A stretch of 64,000 nt of DNA from Sphingobacteriaceae bacterium (GTDB lineage: Bacteria > Bacteroidota > Bacteroidia > B-17B0 > Aurantibacillaceae), in assembly GCA_002319075.1 (NCBI GenBank), contig NVQB01000001.1, forward strand, positions 5,580,001 through 5,644,000, given 5' to 3'. The first letter of the stretch is position 1. Each line of letters begins with the position of its first letter. The position numbers and the translations under genes are program-made. Under the pieces are notes generated by a model that worked only from the letters and a program-made list of their open reading frames with translations, did not search any database and had not been told where the DNA came from. Below are positions 54,441 to 61,347 of the stretch, in pieces.

Positions 54441-55885
54441 TTAATCAGTCTAACTTTACCAAACCTAAAAGTGTCTGGCTTATGTTGTGAATAAAAGATG
54501 ACTTCGTTGTCACTCATCTGAACCCGCAGTTTGGGAATTACATATTGCTCCGAATTTTGAAACACAGGATTGTCGGTGATCCCACCTTTTGCAGAAACCA
54601 CTTTTAACAGTGAATGCTTAGTATCATTATATAAAATATTAAGTTCATCCTTGTTTGATAAAACGAAATAAGAAGAATAATCAATTCCCGGTCCCACTAT
54701 ACGTGCCTGATGTTTTGGGATGAACTTTGACCAGGAGCTGGCGGAATTCTGAGCGATATTAATTATCATAATCTCTTCATTCATTTGAATGGCCGGCGCT
54801 CCCTTCGTCTGAGCCTGATCGACAAATCTACGCTCACTTAAAAAGATAACTCGTCCCTCGTCCATCAAATACATGTGGTCGAGGTAGTAAGCTGGATACT
54901 CCCCTCTCAAAAAAGGGCTTTCGGGCAGCGCATATTTATTATGCTCTATAACTTCCTTTTTTTTGGGGTCGACCTTGATATAAAACGCACCTTTCACCCA
55001 GTGCTCCATTCTTTTAGTACCCGTTTTGATCTTCTGTTTTTTTTCGCAGAATAATCCACCGCAAACTATATTACTATCCTGATCCGTTTCATATCTTAGA
55101 TCGAATAGGTAGTTATCCTCTGAATTTATAGATACTTCACTTAGAACTTTTTCCTTCCATTTATAAAAAAAGAGTTTGTACACAGGCTTTTTTAATTTTT
55201 TGCCTTCTTCGATAAACTTCAATTCCACCATGAAATAAAAATCACCAGTGTTTATAATTTGCATTTCGGATACTTTGCATTGCCTGCCGATATAGGGTAA
55301 TTCGAGCAGTTCGCTCCAAACCACGTTAATATTTTTATCAATGACGTGGCATTTAACCCGTATTTTCTGATCTTTTTTCCGTTTTTCAAAATAAGCCGTC
55401 ATGAATTTTCGTGTATCAGGAGAACTCAGATGTATAAAATCATCCGTGTGCCTAAAATCTCTTATTTCACCAAGGATACGGTAGTTTTCGTCGACAGTAG
55501 AATCGTTTTTAAGCACATGCAAATAAGACCTGAGCAAATGAAATTTTCTGTCGTTACGATAACTAAGAAGAACAGGCCTGTTATCGATAGCTTTAATGTA
55601 ATAAAGGTCTGTGCCCTGCCCTTTTACTTCAGGCATTTTAATTACCCTTCCATTATTTGAACCCAACCCGCCAAATGTTTTTTTGGTCATGTAAAAAGCA
55701 GAGGGAGCATAAATAGTCTTAAGCTGAGTAAAAAAACAGATGCTATCCGTTGCACAGGGAAGTCGAAGCATTGAGTATCCCCTAATAGTAACACCTTCAA
55801 AACTTTCACCCCATTCAAACTGGAGTTTTTGCGCCTTGATATGAGAAAGTACAGCTATGAATAATAGAACAAAATTTCTTCGCAT
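54437..55885 (-). CDS. Secreted protein of unknown function, propeller-like
   Basis: A 482-residue protein with signal peptide (MRRNFVLLFIAVLSHIKAQ, start 55885 preferred because the ATG at 55915 adds ten polar residues before the leader). The body consists of repeated beta segments with FYFMVELKF, FFYKWKEK and VIFLSERRF, which suggests a beta-propeller. No sorting domain is present at its C-terminus, so it may be periplasmic or an outer-membrane lipid-free protein. I do not recognise a family. Confidence 0.6.
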   Translation of the reverse strand: MRRNFVLLFIAVLSHIKAQKLQFEWGESFEGVTIRGYSMLRLPCATDSICFFTQLKTIYAPSAFYMTKKTFGGLGSNNGRVIKMPEVKGQGTDLYYIKAIDNRPVLLSYRNDRKFHLLRSYLHVLKNDSTVDENYRILGEIRDFRHTDDFIHLSSPDTRKFMTAYFEKRKKDQKIRVKCHVIDKNINVVWSELLELPYIGRQCKVSEMQIINTGDFYFMVELKFIEEGKKLKKPVYKLFFYKWKEKVLSEVSINSEDNYLFDLRYETDQDSNIVCGGLFCEKKQKIKTGTKRMEHWVKGAFYIKVDPKKKEVIEHNKYALPESPFLRGEYPAYYLDHMYLMDEGRVIFLSERRFVDQAQTKGAPAIQMNEEIMIINIAQNSASSWSKFIPKHQARIVGPGIDYSSYFVLSNKDELNILYNDTKHSLLKVVSAKGGITDNPVFQNSEQYVIPKLRVQMSDNEVIFYSQHKPDTFRFGKVRLIN

Positions 55886-56063
55886 TTTATTTTGGGTTTT
55901 ATATATGATTTGCATAGGCAGACTCTAAATACAAATATATTACAAGAGTTCCTATTATCTCGATTTCTATGTGAATACCCAGCGAATTTTGTGCTGCCCA
56001 TAAAGTAATTTGCATGGAGCAAAATTTCATAACAAAAACTGAAAGTTATTTAAATCCTACCCT

Positions 56064-57140
56064 ATGCCAAAGAAAATTGAAACCTATGAACTATTACCGC
56101 TCTTCAGAAAATTTATAAACGAGCTAAAAAAAGGAAAACATCTCCAGAAAAACGGAAAAAGAATAAAGACAGGGAGTATCGACAATTATGTTTACCTGGA
56201 AAATCTTTTAAGAGAATTCAGTATCCAGAAAGGTTTTGCCATTCGTATGAAAAATGTAACGGGACTTACAAAAAAACAATTTGACGATGAAAAAAAATAC
56301 TGGCAAAGCTTTTACCTTGCTTTTACAAACTACTTATACGACGAGCTGAAACATTATGACAATTATGTTGGCAGGATGATCAAACTTCTGAGAAGTTTTT
56401 TTAACTACCTGGTTAATGAAAAAGGCCTGTCGGTTGGATTTTTTCACCGCCGTTTTTATGCACCGGCTGAGGACGTAGATATAATCGTTTTGTCTGCGGA
56501 ACGTTTGAACTACCTCATTTATTCAGAACCATTTGAATCGAGCTTAAGTCCTGATTTGAAAATAGTCAGAGATGTTTTCGTATTCGGATGTTCTGTGGCA
56601 CTGCGTTTTTCAGATTTGATGGCTTTAAACAAAGCAAACCTTGAAATCATAAATGACAGAATGTACATTAAAATGCAATCTAAAAAGACACAAACCTACA
56701 CGCGTGTGAAACTTCCGGACTTTTCAGTCAAAATAATAAATAACTATTCAACCTGCTGTAAAAACAAACTCCTGCCGGGCTTTACAAAAGCTTACTTAAA
56801 TAAAAAAGTTAAGCTCCTGTCAGAACTGGCTGGATTTACGGAACCCATTATTCGCACAAGACAGCGGCGAGGAGTTCCACACATAATTTATAAGGATCCT
56901 GTTAAAAAAGTTTCGTTACGGTTTTGTGATGCAGTGACTACACACACCATGCGCCGAACTGCCATTACTACCATGATAAGCCTTGGGATGAATGAGCAGA
57001 TGGTACGTCAAATAAGTGGTCATACTTCTAACAGCAAAGAGTTTTATCGGTACGTTGCTTTTGCACAAAATTACATGGATAGCGAGATAGACACGGTACA
57101 TAAAAAACTGAATGAAAAAAAACTGGCTCCGGCGCAATAA
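56064..57140 (+). CDS. Tyrosine recombinase / phage-type integrase
   Basis: A 358-residue site-specific recombinase. A core-binding SAM-like domain (about 5-125) precedes the catalytic domain, with R181 (ALRFSDL), the HxxR box H294/R297 (THTMRRTA), H320 (SGHTSNS) and the tyrosine nucleophile at 328 or 330 (EFYRYV). All catalytic positions are intact. It is directly upstream of an orphan RHS tip (about 90 bp) and not next to other phage or conjugation genes, which suggests it could act on the RHS locus; it may equally be a remnant of a mobile element. Confidence 0.88.
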   Translation: MPKKIETYELLPLFRKFINELKKGKHLQKNGKRIKTGSIDNYVYLENLLREFSIQKGFAIRMKNVTGLTKKQFDDEKKYWQSFYLAFTNYLYDELKHYDNYVGRMIKLLRSFFNYLVNEKGLSVGFFHRRFYAPAEDVDIIVLSAERLNYLIYSEPFESSLSPDLKIVRDVFVFGCSVALRFSDLMALNKANLEIINDRMYIKMQSKKTQTYTRVKLPDFSVKIINNYSTCCKNKLLPGFTKAYLNKKVKLLSELAGFTEPIIRTRQRRGVPHIIYKDPVKKVSLRFCDAVTTHTMRRTAITTMISLGMNEQMVRQISGHTSNSKEFYRYVAFAQNYMDSEIDTVHKKLNEKKLAPAQ

Positions 57141-57165
57141 AAATTGCTAAAAACACAATTTTTAT
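57137..57165. repeat. Perfect 10-bp inverted repeat overlapping the recombinase stop codon
   Basis: ATAAAAATTG (57137-57146) and its complement (57156-57165) flank a 9-nt spacer. It may be a weak terminator or a binding site for the recombinase; no second copy was found by eye in the window. Confidence 0.5.
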
Positions 57166-57215
57166 GCAGAATTACGATTGGATCCTATCAGAGCTAAGCC
57201 ACTACCAACAAGTCC

Positions 57216-58348
57216 GTGCAGTCATCAGGATACTATGCCTTCGGCATGGAAATGCCAGGCCGCAGATACCAGGCTGCTGGCAGCTACAGGTATGGATTTA
57301 ATGGCAAAGAGAATGATAATGAAGTAAAGGGAAGTGGGAACCAACAAGATTATGGGATGAGGATCTACGATGCAAGGATAGGGAAGTTTTTGAGTGTTGA
57401 CCCTCTTTGTACCTCCTATCCTGAATTAAGTTCATATCAATTTGCTAGTAATAGGCCTATCGATGGAATAGATGTGGATGGTTTAGAATGGGGTATGTAC
57501 CCCTCCATGTGTAATATTGATTATAAAAGCGCCTTATATATAAGTCAGTTAACGGCTAAGGGAAAAAATAAGATGTCACAGGCCAAAATAGAAATGTTGG
57601 GAAATGCCATGAATAAAGGCCAATCTGCAGGAGTATTAGCAGGAGCCTGTTTATCAGGTGTAGCTGCATCAGCCATATGGGGATGGTCAACAGTTAGTGC
57701 AGAAGTTATGTTTGTTAGAAACATTTACGCGGCAGGAGGGATAAGTGGAGTTGTTGAAAGAATTTCCTATTTAACAATTAACTATGGAGACGAAGCTGTC
57801 GAAATCTTAGAAGGCATTTACTCAGATGTTCCAACAATGTTTCCGAAATTAAAAGGAGTACAAGGGGTGAATAAGGCAATTAAAGAAGCGGCTGAAGAAT
57901 ATCTTCGTTATGAGCAAAAGTTAGCTAAAGACGGAATAAAATATGCGGATGGAGTGCTGGCAAATTACGAGGCAAAACTCGCCGAAATACAAATTGCCAG
58001 TGCTGTCGATGATTTAGTAGAGGTAAATAGAAAATTCAAGTCTGTTACCTTTGTCAATTCAAAAGGAATGTCTGCGACAACCAAAGCCGAAATTGATCTA
58101 GTTGGCGAGACATTTTTCGGAGAAGTTAAAAACAAAAACTTAGCTGATAAAACATATCAAACATTTATCGGCGAAAAGGAATACAAAACCAAATGTTACG
58201 AATTAAACAGCTGGCTAAAAATGAAGGTAAAAGTGAAGTGCGATATTATTTCGCAAATGGAGTTAGTCAAGACATAGTGAATGGTCTAAACAAGGAGGGG
58301 ATTAAATCTTATGATGCTAAGGGACTTCTTATCAAAGCTACAAATTAG
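57216..58348 (+). pseudogene. Orphan RHS toxin tip with PD-(D/E)XK-like nuclease domain, frameshifted
   Basis: An RHS C-terminal cassette without its own N-terminal repeats. It begins inside the RHS core (YYAFGMEMPGRRY, YGFNGKENDNE, DPIxG-like region) from a GTG with no clear leader; a TAA is 21 bp upstream. The variable tip ends in AEIDLVGETFFGEVKNK, which fits the D...ExK signature of PD-(D/E)XK nucleases. The frame called in the sequence stops at 58277, but after an A-run at 58174-58177 the -1 frame continues with VRYYFANGVSQDIVNGL to 58348 and looks like the true C-terminus, so one base is probably missing or a frameshift occurs. It is silent unless joined to an RHS N-terminus. Confidence 0.78.
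57231..57331 (+). repeat. RHS-core repeat, arm 1 (inverted partner at 62333-62433)
   Basis: A 101-bp stretch starting TACTATGCCTTCGGCATGG that matches the minus strand of 62333-62433 with four mismatches, the first 47 bp being identical. It is in frame in both genes, so a crossover would give an intact hybrid RHS protein. Confidence 0.9.
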
Positions 58349-58494
58349 GATTTTGATATTTTTTGAATATTAAATTATTTCACTATATTGGCATTGCGAC
58401 TTTCTGATGTACATTTGTATGAAATTATCTGCATGAAAATAAAATATGTTAATTCAAATAAACCTTTCTTAAAATTGTAAATTGGTAGACAATA

Positions 58495-58989
58495 ATGATG
58501 ATTTCAGCATTAATAGTCGTGTTTAAAAACGAAATTAGTAGCTTAGAAAATTCAATTTCTTTGTTAAGTTCCTTGACGGAGTCATCTTTTGAAGGTTTGT
58601 TTTACCCAAAATTTCAATTCGACTTTTTTAATTATGCCAACGAAAATTATGCGGATAATATTTTAGAGATAAAGGAATTGGATGGCGAAGATTATTATTT
58701 GCCTATTAGTATTGAAAAATTTGATAAAATAATTTGCGTGGTATTAACCATTGATGATAAGGATTTTCAGACGAAACTTTTTAGTGAAGATTGGATACAA
58801 TACATTATAAAATTCTTCTCGGAAAAATTTCCTGAAATTGAGATCTATTACTCTATAGATGGTGATTTTGATTTTAAAACCCGTGAAGAGAATGTGAGTC
58901 AACGAAAAATAACAACTCACTATCTCACAAATGGTCCTTTTTCCGTTTCCGAATATCCAGCTTTGTTGAAATTATATCCGTCAGATTAA
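58495..58989 (+). CDS. Probable immunity protein for the orphan RHS nuclease tip
   Basis: A 164-residue cytosolic protein, acidic and without signal peptide. It follows the toxin cassette by 146 bp on the same strand, as immunity genes do. No family is recognised; features include an acidic stretch EIKELDGEDYYLPI and C-terminal EYPALLKLYP. It is called immunity only by position and composition. Its frame is intact, unlike its neighbours. Confidence 0.5.
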   Translation: MMISALIVVFKNEISSLENSISLLSSLTESSFEGLFYPKFQFDFFNYANENYADNILEIKELDGEDYYLPISIEKFDKIICVVLTIDDKDFQTKLFSEDWIQYIIKFFSEKFPEIEIYYSIDGDFDFKTREENVSQRKITTHYLTNGPFSVSEYPALLKLYPSD

Positions 58990-59081
58990 TAAATAATCTT
59001 TTGTGAATCGTAAATATAAATTATGTCCTTGTGGGGAATCTCTTAGCAGAACGGCAAGTCCTTATTTTTTTATAAATCTAG

Positions 59082-59219
59082 CTACTGAAAACCACAACCT
59101 CAGCTAATAAGCTAAAAGAAACTCTGAATGAGTTTAAAAAATTTGCAAAAGATAAGGGTGCTAAAACTTTTGAATTTAAAGGTACAAGAGGGGAAGGAAA
59201 CTTAAGGGAAAAAAAATAG
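59082..59219 (+). pseudogene. Fragment of another RHS-type toxin tip
   Basis: A short open stretch of about 45 codons between stops (TAG 59079 and TAG 59217) reads LKETLNEFKKFAKDKGAKTF and ends RGEGNLREKK. It has the basic, helical character of toxin C-termini and lies just before a small gene, as toxins precede immunity genes. It has no start codon and no RHS core, so it is read as a scrap of an older displaced tip. Confidence 0.45.
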
Positions 59220-59256
59220 GAAGTCTAAAATTTATGACGTTGACGAAAATTAAAGT

Positions 59257-59523
59257 ATGGTAGAAAAAATTAAAGGCTATTTACAGGAAGCTATCGCAAA
59301 ATATAAAGATGGTATTTCAATAGACCTCATTATACGAGACCTCAGATCTAAAAAAGTACCACCAAATTACTGTGGAATAATCGTAGCAGGGGTTCTCGAA
59401 ATAGATCGTAACGAAGCGCAGAAACTCGTTTACTGCTCTGAATCTTATAGAGAATATAAACATGCCTCAAAGAAACACTTAGGTAATTTTTTCGATGCCT
59501 TAGATACACTTGAAAATACATAA
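59257..59523 (+). CDS. Small protein, possible immunity protein
   Basis: An 88-residue cytosolic helical protein (IKGYLQEAIAKYKDGISIDL, DRNEAQKLVYCSESY) with no known family. It follows the toxin scrap by 37 bp and is probably its immunity gene, kept after the toxin decayed. This rests on position only. Confidence 0.45.
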   Translation: MVEKIKGYLQEAIAKYKDGISIDLIIRDLRSKKVPPNYCGIIVAGVLEIDRNEAQKLVYCSESYREYKHASKKHLGNFFDALDTLENT

Positions 59524-59625
59524 TCATATCTTTTTGAATGCGAAATTGAAGTATTCTTTCTAAAATGAAACGATTGGGTAATAATCGACAATCTATGCAA
59601 GTCATTTTTCATTCAAAAGACGTCA

Positions 59626-60047
59626 ATGAGTAACAGAATAGGTTATTTTTCGGCGTATAAAGATATGATTTCATTTTTAGATAAATACTATGAAAAAACC
59701 AAATTAGATGATCTTGGCGGAGTGTTAGGAAGTATGGACTATGAAATTTTTTCTGGTGGAGAACCGATAGACACCGCTTTGAAACCTCTTTGGATTGATA
59801 TAATAAAGAAGAAGATATACTTAGGGAAGATGTAGATATAGAAGAAGGATTGACGCATGTATATAATTTTATATTTGAGATCCAAAAAAAGTTTAATATC
59901 AACATACAAAAATTACTATTTGACATTGACAAGGCTATTAAAGACGACGATGAAAGTAAAAATTTAAAATCAGCGTGGATCGATAGTTTTCTTGAATTTT
60001 CCCAGCATGTCAATGTTTCGATAAAGTTCAATGATAGTACCCGGTAG
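59626..60047 (+). pseudogene. Immunity-like gene broken by a frameshift
   Basis: The first frame from ATG 59626 encodes RIGYFSAYKDMISFLDKYYE, KLDDLGGVLGSMDYEIF, then stops at 59835. In the -1 frame from the A-run at 59805-59807 the protein continues as KEEDILREDVDIEEGLTHVY to 60047. Joined, this is one ~140-residue acidic helical protein typical of small immunity proteins. The two open stretches are therefore one gene with a lost A. Confidence 0.65.
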
Positions 60048-60489
60048 CCAATTAGGAGATATTAGAATCGGTAATCATTTAAGTGATTATCCGAACGCTG
60101 TATTTATTAAGGATCTTTCACTTAATCAGAAACAATATAAATTAAATGAACTATTTTTCAGGATTGATGGGGACAGTGTTGTAGTCCTTATAAGTTTAGA
60201 TGTAGCTAGCGATGAAAGTTACTCGGAGATAATTAAGATAGGATCTACCTTTGAAGAAGTTATTCGTCAATTTACTTTGTATTACGACGACGTAGATTTA
60301 ATCTTTCACGTTGAAAATATTAAAGGATTATATTTTACTTTTAACCACCTTCCAATATCAGAACTTTCAATGAAAAATGTAATAACTATGATATGCGTAT
60401 ACAATGAAGAGATGGATAAAAACAATGATCAACTTGGATTAGAAAGGATATCGTTACAAAACTTTACTAAATTTTTTGTTCACAATTGA
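60031..60489 (+). CDS. Small protein of unknown function in toxin/immunity island
   Basis: A 152-residue protein with no signal peptide or membrane segment (PGSQLGDIRIGNHLSDYPN near the N-terminus). Its ATG overlaps the end of the broken immunity gene by 17 bp, so they were probably co-translated. Likely another immunity or accessory protein of a displaced RHS cassette; the function is unknown. Confidence 0.5.
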   Translation: MIVPGSQLGDIRIGNHLSDYPNAVFIKDLSLNQKQYKLNELFFRIDGDSVVVLISLDVASDESYSEIIKIGSTFEEVIRQFTLYYDDVDLIFHVENIKGLYFTFNHLPISELSMKNVITMICVYNEEMDKNNDQLGLERISLQNFTKFFVHN

Positions 60490-60514
60490 CAACTCTTCAC
60501 TACTATCAGAAATA

Positions 60515-60828
60515 ATGCGAGAGGTAATTAATCTTTTCGATTATTTTCGAATACTCTATTCAAGATATATGAAGTAATACGATCAAAATTAAAAGCGTAT
60601 TTAATAAAACCGTAAGCTCATGTACTTTTTTATTTATTCGACGAAAAAGATTTAGTTAAATATGGTGAAGATCTCTTAAGTTGAAGTGGAAATAATATTG
60701 AAGAGTTCAAAGATACAAGTGGATTTATACACAGAATAGATTATAAGATACAAGAATTTGGTGTAGTAAATCCAGATGGGGTAATTCAAGACGTTTTTAA
60801 AGATACGCCTTTTGTGAATTCCCAATAA
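60515..60828 (+). pseudogene. Degraded small gene with frameshift and two nonsense codons
   Basis: ATG 60515 begins MREVINLFDYFRILYSRYMK and stops at 60577. A second frame then reads EVIRSKLKAYLIKP, TAA at 60613, AHVLFYLFDEKDLVKYGEDL, TGA at 60682, and DTSGFIHRIDYKIQEFGVVN up to the stop at 60826. Together they look like one ~100-residue protein that has decayed. Nothing else is coding in 60490-60889. Confidence 0.5.
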
Positions 60829-60830
60829 AC

Positions 60831-60865
60831 AAAAAAAAGAGCCGTAAAGTATCGGCTCTTTGAGA
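60831..60865. terminator. Bidirectional terminator between convergent cassettes
   Basis: Arms AAAGAGCCG (60836-60844) and CGGCTCTTT (60853-60861) enclose an 8-nt loop, with an A-run on the left that gives a U-tract on the minus strand. It ends the minus-strand RHS/immunity transcript and marks the border with the orphan cassettes on the plus strand. Confidence 0.75.
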
Positions 60866-60889
60866 AACTTATTTCTATAACAATTCAAA

Positions 60890-61338
60890 TTAATTGATAT
60901 TACTTTTTCGAAGTGCGGAAAATTTAGCAAAGCTCCGTGTTAAGTCCTCAATTTCTATGCTGGCCCAATTTTCATTTTTACATTTTGCGAGTATATTTTC
61001 TGCCAACGTACCTATCTCATAAACCAAACTTTCCTTATCGAGCTTAAAAGAATATATCTCCTCTTTATGGCGTTTTATCAATGTAATTTCCACCTCCTTT
61101 TGACTATTTACTAAGTACAATCTAAATGAATATGGACCATCCATAAAACTAAAATCAAATTCTGAATGTTGAGATTCAAGAATACCAACAACATTATCCA
61201 GCCACCATTTTGTAATAGTAACAATGAAATCATTCCAATTTTCTTCCGGAAAGCAGATATCACCTTTTTAATGTAAATTATGCCAGTAACCTTGTCATTT
61301 TTTTTGTTTAGAGAGTCAATTTCAGTAATTATATTCAT
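60890..61338 (-). pseudogene. Immunity gene of the EndoU-like RHS toxin, frameshifted
   Basis: ATG 61338 opens with IITEIDSLNKKNDKVTGIIY and soon goes off frame. In the -1 frame after an A-run (plus-strand T-run 61266-61270) the protein continues as GDICFPEENWNDFIVTITKW, then YSFRLYLVNSQKEVEITLIK to 60890, giving about 148 residues. It follows the RHS toxin by 9 bp, as an immunity gene should. The run ATT AAA AAG GTG resembles a slippery site, so programmed -1 shifting is possible, but loss of one A or a sequencing error is simpler. Confidence 0.65.
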
Positions 61339-61347
61339 ACTCGTTTT

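Noticed and set aside
59020-59128. Cys-containing open stretch (KLCPCGESLSRTASP) before the toxin scrap
   Set aside because: Only about 33 codons long, no start codon in place and no similarity that I recognise.
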